This document shows, one piece after another, positions 22,963 through 35,131 of a DNA stretch of 64,000 nucleotides. Both the position numbers and the translations under genes were made by a program. Source of the DNA: Hysterangium stoloniferum. Taxonomy: Eukaryota > Basidiomycota > Agaricomycetes > Hysterangiales > Hysterangiaceae. Each line of letters starts with the position of its first letter. Position 1 is the stretch's first letter. The stretch is from NCBI GenBank assembly GCA_015178975.1, contig WHVD01000002.1, positions 1,364,001 to 1,428,000 on the forward strand. The letters are read 5' to 3'. The notes beneath the pieces are model-generated. The model did not search any database. It saw only the letters and a list, made by a program, of their open reading frames with translations, and was not told the origin of the DNA.

Positions 22963-23899
22963 TTTTGTCAGATATAGGATAAATATTAATATGTATTTTT
23001 GCATTCTTCAGAGTGATACCTAATCAGCTGAATTTGATTAAATATTAATTCTACAGCAAACAATATGAATGTACATATATGTATACTTTATTGAATAAAT
23101 GGTTTTTAAAGTTTTGGGTTATCCTCCTTAGGATACATTTCCAGATAGGTATTGGATATCCATGGATATTCTGACTCCCTTCCTTTGTCCTACATTTGGT
23201 ACCTGACTGGTTGTGTAATGTATTTAGGGGTTTCTCTCAGATAGCTCAATATATGTTACTGTATAGTGTCACAGAGCTTCAACAATAAAATAAACAAAGG
23301 TCCAGTAATTTAAATACTGATAGATTAATTAGTTGTGCTATTAAGCTTAAACAACTAAAATCAATGCTTATTTTGATTATTGAAAGGTTCAATAGAACAA
23401 TATATGACTCTTTTAGCAAATAAAAGATTCCTTGAGAATAGGGGCTGGAAGCTGAATATATGTGCAGTAACTTGGCAGAGACTTGATATAAGAGCTTCAG
23501 TTTCTTGTATGCTTATTTGTAACTATTAATAGATATTTAACAAGGAGTTAAATATTTTATTAATAGAGAAAATAATTTATGTTTGATTTCTTGTGTGCTT
23601 GTACTTGATTAATTCACTACTCAGGTATGGGCCTTGAATAATCTAAGTGTTGGCAGGTATTTCAGTAAGAATACTTATTAGGTTTATTATGTATTTAATA
23701 ACCCTAAGGGGTAGCTGTGAGGCTGGGGAACTTAGATGATTAGCTAAGTTCAAGAGTGCTGACAAAGAGTTCTAGATTCTGCAATTGTAGGTACTTGCAG
23801 TTAGTATATCAGACTAAGGCTATTATTGTCCTTAGGATGATGAGATAAGCTTCTGAGCTGTGCAGTAAAATATGTGTGTGATAAGATGATTTATTGTGG
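22963..23899. other. AT-rich spacer, no feature recognised
   Basis: Unique-looking AT-rich sequence between two solo LTRs. Only short ORFs and no repeat are visible. Confidence 0.3.
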
Positions 23900-23904
23900 A
23901 TTTC

Positions 23905-24722
23905 TGTTACAACTGGAATTCCCGCCAGACTCTGGGCATTAACTTATATGCACCCGCACCCTAAACGCACCAATTGTCAGTTTACTGGAATTCCCGCCAG
24001 ACTCCATACATCAGACTTGTCCACGTTCAACTTCATTACTTCATGTATCAGTCACCGGAATAGCCGCCGGACTCTGTCCCTGTCTATGTCTGACCCTGTC
24101 CCACACATCAGTCACTGGACCCTGCTTGGAAAACCCATCAGCCCTCTAACTGAGCCCCGTTCCCGTTATAGTCAAATGACCTGTCACGATTTGGACTCCA
24201 CTCCTGCTCCATTCCTGTTATGGTTTTATGACCTGTCACGATTCAGACTCCACTCCATTCTGTCCCATTCCTAATACCACATTTGGTGTTTATTTATCTC
24301 ATTTTATGTTTGTTAGTTTAGTTTTCATTATTATTGGATTTGGTATGTTATTCATTGCACAGTCTACATATATAGTCTGGCAGATGTTGTATGTATGTAC
24401 ATACAATCCAGTCAGAAAATCAGCCTAGATTCTCCCCAGTAATCTTAGTATATTTTCCACTCTAAATTCCTCTTTGAATCACACCGCTCTTACTAGTCGG
24501 AGCCCACAGGCTCTGACACATCTATCACTTGACCTCTGACTTATCTATCTTGACTCCCCGACCTCTCGACCATGAACCCCACCCAGACTCCCCAGGATTC
24601 CCATCCACCCATTTGAAATTGGACAAGATGATCTCGTGAGGGTGCAGCCTATAAGCTGAAGCCAAGTCCTACCAGCTTTCCCACAGGTTTCTCTGGAAAC
24701 CCTCCATGTACACACCTTAACA
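23905..24722 (+). mobile_element. Solo LTR, family A
   Basis: Starts TGTTACAACTGG and ends CACACCTTAACA. It is flanked by ATTTC at 23900-23904 and 24723-24727. Length is 818 bp. It carries the shared LTR stem-loop block at about 24639-24669. Confidence 0.88.
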
Positions 24723-24727
24723 ATTTC

Positions 24728-25299
24728 TGGCCCTCCTTATATACATTTTGATAACTAATTATTTAACTATTTAATTATTTTATGATATCATGTCTAACTA
24801 TTTATTACCCCTCTTTGATCCTATGACTCCCCAGTCTGAGACAAGGGCTTCAATCTAAGGAAGGTTCAGAGGCCAAGATCCAGGTCGGAATCAAATGCCA
24901 ATGACTCGAAAGTTTGCTTAAGTAACAGGTCACGTGACACCAAAAATGCGCACATGCAAAACAATGGGAAGCAATAACTAAGTACATAAAAGATAAATAA
25001 CTAGTTAAAAATTATAATAAATTAAATAAGATATAATAGCATTATATGAGCTCATATATGCTATTATTATGTGAAGTTAAAAGGAACTAGGCCTTATATT
25101 TCACAATAAAAATATAATAAAAATACAATAAATTCGAAAAAATACTAATAAATTCAAAGAAAATTAAGAGAACCTTATGAGATAAAGCTGATACCTCACA
25201 GGTTGACAGATGCTCATTTTTTTGTTTATTGTTCTTGGTCTTATTCTCTGATCTGTCCCCATTATTGTTCCTCATTTATCTGACTTGTTATTGGTTGCT
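24728..25299. other. AT-rich spacer
   Basis: Very AT-rich, with A/T homopolymer runs and no gene or LTR boundary recognised. Confidence 0.3.
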
Positions 25300-25745
25300 T
25301 AGTTTGGAAACATTTCCAAATAGGTTTTATTATACTCCCAGATTTGTAGTACAATAATTGGAACAACTATATACTATAGTCTTCCATAGTCATGTACAGT
25401 ATGTGCTTACTCTTCAGTTTTAATCTTGAGTTAGTCTTGATCTAATCTGCTCCTTTGTCCTTTCTGTATGCTCAAAATCCGGAACTCTCTAGAACTCTGA
25501 GTATCTGTAAACACTCCAGCATATGTATATCTCCCCTCTGAGATATGGACACCCAAGTGAGTGTATGAGGGTGCAGCACATACATAAGCTGAAGCCAAGT
25601 CCATCCTGTACTCTGGTAATATTCTGATACTCTGCAAACTAATCCCTGGAAATTCCTGGAATAATTCTCCAGAACTCCATGGACACATTCTGGGAAGTGT
25701 TAGGAATATCCACCAGAAATTCCACCCAGAGATCCAGAACTTAAC
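25300..25745 (+). mobile_element. LTR fragment, family E-like
   Basis: Shares TTTGTAGTACAATAA, CTTTCTGTATGCTCAA and GGAACTCT...GGAACTCTGA with 62.2-62.4 kb. It contains the stem-loop block at about 25568-25602 and ends GAACTTAACA at about 25745. The left edge was not resolved. About 350 bp of decayed internal sequence separates it from the next LTR. Confidence 0.55.
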
Positions 25746-26091
25746 AGCAGGTGGATCTATGTGATATTTACTGTAAGACCTAATCATATTTCTGAGTGAG
25801 GTGACATTTTGAATTTTGAATGTGATGTAAAGGTAGTTGGTTGAGCTCATTGTAAATAGGTACTGGCACACCAGGTGTGGGAAGTAGTGGCAGTTGGTCT
25901 CTGGTATAGTATTTAATGGTGAGTCCAGTTCAATTCCTTTTCTTAAAATCATGTTTATTCATATTGATATGTCTTTTTGAAGGAAGAACATATAACCATT
26001 AAATGTATTATTTTGCTTGGGTCATTAATAAATTGAGAAACCCAAAATGCAAGAAGTGTGCCTGTACAAGGACACCAGGAAGGAGGGGGTA

Positions 26092-27185
26092 TGTTACGAC
26101 TGGAAAACCCACCAGACTCCGGGCACTAACTTATACACACTGTCAGGAACCGGAAAACCCGCCAGCCCCCGGGCCCCCGGACCCCATCCTACATGCTCCT
26201 GACCCTCTATATATTGTATAGTTACAACCGGAGTTCCCACCAGAGCCCGCACATCAACTTGTTTATGCCTGACTCTCTATACGACCCCACCTGTCTGCAC
26301 CTAACCCTCTATGTCTCATACACCAGTCCTCGGACTCCACCAAACTCCGGACTCCACTCTATATACACCTGACACTCTGTGTCTTATGTACCAGTCACCG
26401 GACTCCTGGAACCCCTCTAACAGAGCATAGAACCCTGCTCCTGTTATGAGCTGTCTCTACATCTCACACACCAGTCATCAGAAAACCCACTGGACTCCGC
26501 TGGACCTCCTGCACATCAAGTCTGTCTATACCTGACACTATCTTGTGCACCAAGTCACTGGACTCCGACCGGACTTCCGGAACCCCTCTAACTGAGCCCC
26601 ACTCCAGTTATGGTTAAATGACCTGTCATGATTCGTTCTCCGCTCCTGTTCCGTTCCATCCCTAATTCCCAGTTTAGTATTTACTTGCTTCATTTTATGT
26701 TTAATAGTTCTGCCTCTCATTAATACCGGATTTGGTATTATTACGTTTCACAGTCTATATAAGTCTGCTATATTCATGTACTTAGAATCCAGTTTCAATC
26801 TCGAACAAGTTTTCCCCCAAACAAGTTTGACCCTCGAACAGTCTCTAGTCCTCTCATCTGTCTGCACGCTCGATTCCCGGAACTCCCATGGGAACTCCGG
26901 AATCTATATCTCCTTGTATGCATTCTGTCAGTTTGAAATATGGATGCCTGAATGAGTGTATGAGGGCACAGCCCATAAGCTGAAGCCAAGTCCATCTCAG
27001 TTGTACCCATTCTCTGGTAACTATTCTGATACGACACTCCCTTGTACTACTAATATTCCCGGAAACTCCCCGGACCTATTACCCGGGGAGTCCGTGGGAC
27101 TATTAACCGTAAAGTGTGTTCGGAATATAGTTACTGGAGAAACCTCCGTGGGGCTATCCATGGAGCTTTGTTTGGGAACTTAACA
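26092..27185 (+). mobile_element. LTR, family A2 (A-like start, E-like end)
   Basis: Begins TGTTACGACTGG and ends GGGAACTTAACA. A purine-rich AAGGAGGGGGTA abuts it on the left, as expected of the polypurine tract before a 3' LTR. The first 50 bp resemble family A, while the last 400 bp resemble the LTR at 25300-25745. No target duplication was found (GGGTA versus TGCAC), consistent with a 3' LTR and not a solo LTR. Confidence 0.65.
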
Positions 27186-27241
27186 TGCACCCACACCCTA
27201 TACACACCCATTATCAGTTCACCGGAATTCCTACTGGACTA

Positions 27242-27917
27242 TGGAGGATATCTGAAAACTATTAAGTATACCAAATCCTAATATACTCTAAAGGTCATTT
27301 AAACATCTGGGATGTGATTCAAACATAATTTGGTTTTTAAAACTTTCAAAAAGTTTTAAACTCTCTCATACATTACAAACTAATGAATCTTTCTGGACAC
27401 GAGTAGACAATAAAAAAAATTAGTAGTTTGAAACACTAATACTTTTAAAAAATAGATACCTTTAAATAGTCCATTCCATGCATATGTATATCATTGGCAC
27501 CTCTAAATACAGGTGTATTACTTCGGAATAGATCTGTCAATCTAAACAGATTTCTACTTGATTCAACATACCCAGAATATATAGGGGGTTTTACTTAATA
27601 AAGACAGCTGTGGTATGAAAAATTTCCAACAATATTTTACATATTTTACATGGAAATAACTTCATTACAACTTTTAAAAAACAAAGTACTAATAAAAGTA
27701 TTAGTAGGCATCTGTAAAAGGAAGGAAATTATATACAATGGAATTTGTTAAATAACTATGGGTTGTATAAGATGTAATATGGAGAACTATTTCTGATGGT
27801 TGTTTTTTGATGATATAATTGTTTCAGAATAGATATCACTATTTAAAGATGGAGTTTTGTAAAAATAAGACTTTTATTAGTAAATATTTGAGATTATAGT
27901 AATTATAAACACCCTCC
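27242..27917. mobile_element. 676-bp MITE, copy 1
   Basis: Ends are TGGAGGATATC and ACACCCTCC (short inverted ends GGAGGRTRT), flanked by TA at 27240-27241 and 27918-27919. It is nearly identical over its first part to 53494-54169 and has exactly the same length. No ORF. TA target use suggests mobilisation by a Tc1/mariner-type transposase. Confidence 0.85.
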
Positions 27918-28108
27918 TACGTACATCAGACTCGTCTACGTTCGTCTTCGTTACGTTGTGTTTCAGTCACTGGAAAACCCACCGGACTCCGTCTATGTCT
28001 ATGTCCGACCTTGTCCCACACGTCAGTCACTGGACCCTGCTCAGTAAACCCATCTTCCCTCTAACAGAGCCCCGTTCCCATTTTAGTCAAATGACCTGTC
28101 ACGATTCA

Positions 28109-28866
28109 GACTCCGCTTCTGCTCTGCTTCTGCTCCGCTTCTGCTCCGCTTCTGCTCCGCTTCTGCTCCGCTTCTGCTCCGCTTCTGCTCCGCTTCTGCT
28201 CCGCTTCTGCTGCTTCTGCTCCGCTTCTGCTCCGCTTCTGCTCCGCTTCTGCTCCGCTTCTGCTTCTGCTCCGCTTCTGCTCCGCTTCTGCTCCGCTTCT
28301 GCTCCGCTTCTGCTCCGCTTCTGCTCCGCTTCTGCTCCGCTTCTGCTCCGCTTCTGCTCCGCTTCTGCTCCGCTTCTGCTCCGCTTCTGCTCGCTTCTGC
28401 TCCGCTTCTGCTCCGCTTCTGCTCCGCTTCTGCTCCGCTTCTGCTCCGCTTCTGCTCCGCTTCTGCTCCGCTTCTGCTCCGCTTCTGCTCCGCTTCTGCT
28501 CCGCTTCTGCTCCGCTTCTGCTCCGCTTCTGCTCCGCTTCTGCTCCGCTTCTGCTCCGCTTCTGCTCCGCTTCTGCTCCGCTTCTGCTCCGCTTCTGCTC
28601 CGCTTCTGCTCCGCTTCTGCTCCGCTTCTGCTCCGCTTCTGCTCGCTTCTGCTCCGCTTCTGCTCCGCTTCTGCTCCGCTGCTCCGCTTCTGCTCCGCTT
28701 CTGCTCCGCTTCTGCTCCGCTTCTGCTCCGCTTCTGCTCCGCTTCTGCTCCGCTTCTGCTCCGCTTCTGCTCCGCTTCTGCTCCGCTTCTGCTCCGCTTC
28801 TGCTCCGCTTCTGCTCCGCTTCTGCTCCGCTTCTGCTCCGCTTCTGCTCCGCTTCTGCTCCGCTTC
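28109..28866. repeat. 11-bp minisatellite GCTTCTGCTCC, about 68 units
   Basis: Perfect or near-perfect CTGCTCCGCTT units fill about 750 bp, with a few units shortened by one to six bases (near 28210, 28262, 28392, 28643 and 28680). Because 11 is not a multiple of 3, reading any frame gives a cyclic FCSASAPLLLR pattern, which makes a spurious 308-codon ORF at 27956-28882. Confidence 0.95.
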
Positions 28867-29235
28867 CTGTTATGGTTTATGATTTGTCACTATTCGGACT
28901 CCACTCCGTTCCGTCCCATTCCTAACACCAATTTGGTGTTTACTATTCCCATTTTATGTTTTGCTCATTTTGTTTCATTATTACTGGATTCGGTATGACA
29001 TTCACTCCACAGTCTATTAAAACTGGCAGATGTTGTACATACAATCCAGTCAGAAAATCGGCTTAGATTCCCCCCAGTAATCTAATACATTTTCCGCTCT
29101 AAACTCCTACTTGAACTACACCACTCACACTAGTCGGAGCCTGTGGGCTCCGGTGCATCTATCTCTCTTACCTATCTCGACTCACAACCCACAACCTCTG
29201 ACCTATGACCCCATGACCCCATGACCCATGATAGT

Positions 29236-31551
29236 GGCCAGTGATGTGGTAAGCCAATTGTAGTGACACCGGTTAACTAGGAGATGTCTGGAAAGAAGTG
29301 GCTGAAGGAATGGATGCAGTAATGAAGGTGTGAATGTGTTGAAGTGGGTATCAAGGTGGTGCCAATGAACCTGTCATGCAATAGTGGTGTTTGGTGTACT
29401 GTTATGTTCTTCACATGTTTCAAAATTGACATACACTCCATCCATAACCCCATCTCATCCTACTAGAGATGTATGCTTGTCTATGCCCCCCCCAGAACAA
29501 ACACTCCAGTCTATCTGTTTTATTCACCTACAACCCAAGTCACTTTGGTGTAAAACATGGCTAACTGCATCCACTTTCTAGTCACCCATCCCTTCTATAT
29601 CCTTTTTTTTTTCTTCTTCTCATCATCCTTTATATTTTACTAAGTTGAGCACTACACTGGAGGCATGGGGAGTTTCGACCACCACTGGGGGACCAGCAGT
29701 GGGCTCCCTCAGTCACAAGAGATAATTTCCATGGCAACAATTGACCAAAATGGATGGCAAGCTTAGAACCATGTCTCCCCTCTCTGAGGGAGTAGGTGTA
29801 TCTCATGCTCTACTCCTCCTTTACCCTTTTCTTTCCTTTTTTCCCAAAACCATAGATATACTTCACTAGCCACTCTGTAATCACAGTAGCACAGTGCACC
29901 ATATGTAAATGCATCGGCACTTCAAGCACTCTAATTGAATCCTCTCTCTCACACACACAGGTCTGCACTGAATAAGAGGCACCTTCTATGTGCAGCAGTT
30001 CTTTAATAGTTCTTAGATAATAAGACTAATTACAATTATTACAACATGCTAGTCTAAATTAGAATTCAGGTAGCTGGAATGGTGGTGGGCTGGAATGGTG
30101 CTCTGCCATGCTCAGGCTGAGTTTTTCAGGTTGCGGAAATTCTTGGGAGGCAGGTGAAGCTAGGTTTTTCAGTTGATTTTGATTTAGGTATTTGAATGAA
30201 CTCAATGTACAGTACATCCTCCATTTTCAGTGTCTTGCCACCACATTTGTATCGGCTCCCATTCGGCCCTCACAGTGTCAAGTGCAACTCCAATTATTAC
30301 CATGAAGTGCATAGGAGTTCTGAGAAGGTGGAAGGCTAGATTGGGATGTGAATCATGTCCTATATTATTCATCTATCTTCCAAGCTGTATTTGATCCACA
30401 CACTTGTTCTGAATTGAATGTTATCCTCTCAAATATTTGTGAATTGTACTGAATCTTCCTGAATAATTGTGAATCACAGTGAATAACACTGTATCTTCTT
30501 GAATGTTTGTCGATCATGTTGAATAATACTGAATAATTGTAAATCATAGTGATTCACACTGGAAGCTATATGAATCAGGCAAAATTAATTCAGGGTTTCT
30601 CATCTTGAAAAACCTTTAAGAAACTCATGTGAAACTGTTAATTTATTCAAGATTTCACAAACACATTTTTTGAATTTACATGTAAAGCTTGAGCTTAGAG
30701 GCAGATATTTGGGGAAAAACCCTAGATGTGCCCTCACACAATTTTTGCATCTAACTTCAGACAGAAAGGTCCAGGAAAGCCAGGGGGTCCAAGAATACAC
30801 AATGAGCCTAATTTGGGAAAGCCCATGGGCTCCAGGAATACACTGGTGCAAGTTGATAATGAACAAGTAGGTGGATAGATGCTAGGTGGTTATTAAGTTG
30901 ATATTCTGAGGCAGAAAATCACAGTTTTCACCCAATTCCCTGAAGGGCCAAATTGAGTAGAAATAGGTGGTTTTCAATTGGTTTCTCTAGGCACATTATT
31001 ATGGTTTTCATACACTTTTGTTGGAAAAACCTTCACAAAATACAGGGTTTTTTAAAAGTTTTCATATTCAGAAAATCCATCAAAAATAGGCTATTTCCAA
31101 CAATGCTTCCTTAGAATTTCCTGATGCAAATTTTTAGGATTTTCAGATACAATTTTTAACATCTGAAAAAACCTACTAAAACTTAAAATTTTAAAACAGT
31201 TTTTCAGTTCAAAAATGCTTAGAAGATTCATCCAAATATCAATATTTTCTGAAGGTTTTCCAACTCTGAAAATCTCAGGGTGCATTCACATGAATGATTA
31301 CATAATTTTCCTGTGCAGAGCATCCAGTCTAGATTACAGTTCCTGGTCAGTCCAACATTTTCCAATATCTTCTTCCAGTATTGCAAGGAAGGTTGTTAAG
31401 GGCCTCCAAGTGAATAGGCCCACATTTTGTTTTCTATTATGCTTGTTAGTTGGAACCTGTGGTTTTCCTTGACACTCACTTTTGGACTGGATGGCCTGAC
31501 ATTCTCACTTTGTTCAATGCCTGGAACTGCCCATGGGTCTTTATATGTCAA
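29236..31551. other. No gene recognised; degenerate GAATAAT repeats at 30410-30560
   Basis: Mostly AT-rich decayed sequence. At about 30410-30560 the words TGAATAATTGTGAATCA and TGAATAACACTG recur at roughly 25-30 bp spacing, a degenerate tandem repeat. Elsewhere only short ORFs were seen. Confidence 0.35.
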
Positions 31552-31826
31552 TGTTAGGACTGGGAAACCCACCAGGACCTGGAACCCATACTGTAGGTAT
31601 TTGACTCTCTATATCACATGAACTAGCCACTGGACTCTGCCAGACATCCCAGACCCCTTGTTTCCAATCCATCTTTGCCCATTTGACATCTGGTTCAGTC
31701 TGCCCCTTGTTCCAAATCAGTTTGACATCTGGTTTTTTGTCTTATTGTATGCCTGTTATGTCTTTTTGTATCTCTGGATATGCAGTAAAATAATCTACTA
31801 GTCTATATAGTCTAGTTACTGCCTGT
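31552..31826 (+). mobile_element. Family B LTR, left copy, truncated
   Basis: Matches the right copy up to GTCTAGTTACTGCCTGTA and then jumps directly into gag codons. The last 200 bp of the LTR and the start of gag have been deleted. Confidence 0.75.
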
Positions 31827-32530
31827 AATTGAAGAGCTGATTTGGCTTGATGATTGGAATGTGTTTGTTGAAGAATTGGAAACAAATTTTGGTCTGTACA
31901 CCCCAACTGGAGAAGTGAAGAATAACCTCACTAATCTTTGTATGAAGGACAATCAGTGCATCACAGCCTATATTGTCCAATTCAATAATCTTGCAGCACA
32001 TTGTCAATGGGGCAATTCCACACTCTGCCATCAGTTTTACTCTGATTTGCCTTCCCACCTCAAGGATGAAGTGAGGATGATAATTCCAAGACACTTTCCT
32101 GAATGCACCTCAAAGCTCAAAATGCAGATGCACACTATTGGGAATGTCAAGTGGAAGTTGCCTGTGAGACACCTGTGGACAATCCAGTCAGAAAATCAGC
32201 TTAGATTCCCCCCAGTAATCTAAAAAACAGTCTTCCAACAACAACAACAGCCACAACAACAACAACAACTCTGGTAAAGCACAGCAAACTGGGAAATCCA
32301 CTGGAAGCCTGACCTTACAGGCAAACTCAGACATAATGGCAAATTGACCCCAGAAGAAAGACAGCATTGTATGGACAACAACCTCTGTCTTTTGTGCAGA
32401 AAACCCAGTCATCATGTCCCAGAATGCCCAATAGTGAAAGTGAACTCTGCCAAGGGTTGTGCAGCCAGTACATTCTCCACAGAATCCCTATCAAAGGAAA
32501 AACTGGCTTCTGATCCAAGAAAGGAGTAGG
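31827..32530 (+). pseudogene. gag of gypsy element B (partial, broken)
   Basis: Reads VFVEELETNFGLYTPTGE and YIVQFNNLAAHCQWGN, then DLPSHLKDEV. A CCHC zinc knuckle follows (CLLCRKPSHHVPECP, about 32385-32430). It aligns along its length with the better gag at 51798-53340 but is frameshifted, and its Asn-rich linker DNA is partly replaced. Nucleocapsid/capsid function is inferred from the family. Confidence 0.75.
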
Positions 32531-32623
32531 CAAGTCTGAAGGGTTGCCTACTCTGCACAGGCTGAGTGTTGCATTACCTCTCCATGCATTCATGAGTTCA
32601 CCCATCTTAATGCATCTGCTCTT

Positions 32624-32956
32624 TTGAACTCTGACTCATTATTTGTAAAACTTACTTCCAATATAACCCCATACTCCATTTTTTCTGCACTTCTAGACTC
32701 TGGCTCAACCCATTTTTTTGTAGATATGGAATTCACTCAAAAAAACTTGTTGTCAACCTATTTGATAAACCTGGTCAGACTCCAACTTTTTGATGGTGCA
32801 AGCAATTCAGTTATCACCCAAGCTTGTGACCTATCTATCCAGTTCCCATGTGGAACATCTCAGATGGTCACTTTCTATATGATGCAGTTGGACTCAAGTT
32901 GTTCAGTCATCCTAGGACACAACTGGCTAACCCAAGACAATCCATTTATTGACTAG
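32624..32956 (+). pseudogene. Aspartic protease domain of gypsy element B
   Basis: LLDSGSTHFFVD holds the catalytic DSG motif, and VILGHNWLTQDNPFID closes the domain, as in retroviral-type aspartyl proteases (RVP_2). A stop follows at FID, where sister copies continue into the linker to reverse transcriptase. Confidence 0.75.
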
Positions 32957-32959
32957 GTA

Positions 32960-33841
32960 TCAGGCAGTATTACTTTCTGGATGCCCATGGCACCCAACAT
33001 AACTGTATCATCCCCAGCCATGTTGGCACCCATAGCCTCTATGGCACTTCTGACTTCTCTGGAACCCATGGTAACCCCATCCATTTCCCTTATTGATGCA
33101 GCAGCTGTTATTAGGGCTACAAAATTGGATGGATCCCAAGTGTTCACAATCAACTTGAAAGTTGATGAAGTGACCAGATGTTTTGTGACTCTGGAATCTG
33201 AGCACATCACAGACCTAGAGGGTATCCAGGGGAAATATCATGACTTTGCAGATGTTTTCAGTAAGCAAAAAGCTGCCCAGCTTCTGCCCCACAGACAGTA
33301 CAACTTAAAAAATTGATCTTGAAGATGGGGTCCAGCCACCTCCCGGACATATTTACCCACTATCCTCCACAGAATGTTCCACAATCTGGGATTTCCTGGA
33401 CAAAAATTTGTCCATAGGTTTTATCTGGCCATCCAAGTCTCCTTTTGGAGCACCCATTCTTTTTGTCAGAAAGAAGGACAGATCCCTTAGACTATGTGTG
33501 ATTTCTGTGGACTCAATGCTGTCACACAGAAAGATAAGTATCTGCTCCCACTTATTTCTGATCTACTTGATGCTCCACAGAATGCCTGGATCTATACCAA
33601 GATAGACCTCAAACATGCCTACGACTTGGTCTGGATTGCCAAGGGAGACAAGTGGAAAACCACATTCTTTGGACAATATTCTTATCTATGCTGAGGATCC
33701 TGCAGCACACAACAGGTCCACAAGGTTCTCTGGAGACTCTGACAACATGGACTGTTCACAAATGGTAAAAAATGTACTTTTAACACAGATGCCATGGATA
33801 CTTGACTTCATCATGGGACACCACAGAGTCTGGATGGATGA
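32960..33841 (+). pseudogene. Reverse transcriptase N-terminal part of gypsy element B
   Basis: The linker with KLDGSQVFTINLKVDE is followed by [25 protein letters not shown] and [19 protein letters not shown]. These are RT fingers/palm motifs in changing frames. The YxDD region is deleted between FFGQYS and LIYAEDPA. A solo LTR begins at 33842. Confidence 0.7.
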
Positions 33842-34650
33842 TGTTAAAGGTGTATACATGGAGGGTTTCTGGAGAAACCTGCAGGAAATCTGGTAGGACT
33901 TGGCTTCAGCTTATAGGCTGCGCCCTCATGAGATCATGTTGTCCAATTTCAAATGGGTGGATGGGAAGCCTGGGGAGTCCAGGTGGAGTTCGTGGGTTGA
34001 GAGGTCAGGGAGTCGAGATAGATAAGTCAGAGGTTGAGTGATAGATGTGTCAGAGCCCATGGGCTCCAACTATTGAGAGTGGTGTAATTCAAAGAGGAGT
34101 ATAGAGCAGAAAATGTACTAGATTACTGGGGAGAATCTAAGCTGATTTTCTGACTGGATTGTATGTACAACATCTGCCAGACTATATAGACTGTGGAATG
34201 AATAACATACCAAATCCAGTAATAATGAAAATGAAACTAGCAAAACATAAAATGAGATAAGTAAACACCAAACTTGGTGTTAGGAATGGGATGGAACAGA
34301 GTGGAGTCCGAATTGTGACAGGTCATGAAACCATAATGGGAATGGAGTGGGAGCGGAGTCTGAATCGTGACAGGTCATTTGACTATAATGGGAATGGGGC
34401 TCAGTTAGAGGGATGATGGGTTTTCTGAGTGGAGTCTGGTGACTGATGCATGGGACAGAGTTGGACATAGACAGGGATGGAGTCTGGTGGGAATTCTGGT
34501 GACTGATACATGAAGTAATGAAGTCAAACATGGACAAGTCTGACATATGGAGTCTGGTGGGAATTCCGGTAAACTGACAATTGGTGCGTATAGGGTGCGG
34601 GTGCATATAAGTTAGTGCCCCGGAGTCTGGCAGGAATTCTGGTCATAACA
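33842..34650 (-). mobile_element. Solo LTR, family A, inside element B RT
   Basis: TGTTAAAGGTGTATAC at the left and GGTCATAACA at the right, flanked by GATGA at 33837-33841 and 34651-34655. Removing it and one GATGA restores VWMDEAKVQVIKDWPEP in the host reading frame, a direct proof of insertion. Length is 809 bp. The stem-loop block lies at about 33896-33928. Confidence 0.92.
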
Positions 34651-35131
34651 GATGAAGCCAAAGTACAAGTCATCAAAGATTGGCCTGAACCCCAAAAGGT
34701 TAAAGACATACAATCTTTCCTCAGTTGCCAATTTTTACTGGCAGTTTATCTGTGAATATTCTGAATTCATGGTTCCCCTTAAGCATCTCACTTGTAAGGA
34801 TGCCCTGTGGAATTTCAATGATAAGTGTTGTGCCACTTTTAATCTTTTAAATGATTCTTTTTCTTCAGTTCCCATCCTTTCACATTGGAAACTGGGCCTC
34901 CTGCTCATTGTTGAAATGGATGCCTCAGATTATGCATTGGGTGCTATTTTCCAGGACTCTTACAGGGAAATTCACCCAGTTGCTTTCCTCTCCCAGACTT
35001 TTACCAGACCAGAGCTCAATTATGACATCCATGACAAAGAACTTCTCACCATTTTTGAAGCCTTCAAAGCATGGAGACACTATTTGGAGGGCATGGGAAT
35101 TCTGGTTGACATTGTTACAGATCACAAGAAC
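34651..35131 (+). pseudogene. RT thumb and RNase H of gypsy element B
   Basis: WPEPQKVKDIQSFLS leads into RNase H with VEMDASDYALGAIF, LSQTFTRPELNYDIHDKEL and FKAWRHYLEG. The host frame continues across the second solo LTR as TDHKN / LEYFLTTKHLTCQQAWWSKY. One frame change near 34730. Confidence 0.8.

Larger units (their letters stand above)
27186..29235 (+). mobile_element. Truncated family A LTR carrying a MITE and an expanded minisatellite
   Basis: Family A sequence resumes at LTR position of about 45 bp (27186), is interrupted at 27242-27917 by a MITE, and then continues through the usual blocks up to about 29235. The final roughly 150 bp, including the stem-loop block, is missing. An 11-bp minisatellite of about 750 bp replaces a short pyrimidine segment found in sister LTRs. 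Confidence 0.75.

Noticed and set aside
22345..23004. 219-codon minus-strand ORF with TTPQP repeats
   Set aside because: It is the LTR and its 15-bp minisatellite read in one frame; similar LTRs are not open.
23894..24274. 126-codon ORF repeated in several LTRs (SHRNTRRTLSLSMS type)
   Set aside because: Family A LTR sequence happens to be open in one frame in several copies (also at 34.3-34.6, 35.7-36.0 and 49.7-50.1 kb), but frame and ends vary, and it lies in a long terminal repeat where no protein is expected.
27956..28882. 308-codon ORF with cyclic FCSASAPLLLR repeats
   Set aside because: It is the translation of an 11-bp minisatellite inside an LTR; the repeat length forces the cyclic pattern and no start context or domain supports a gene.
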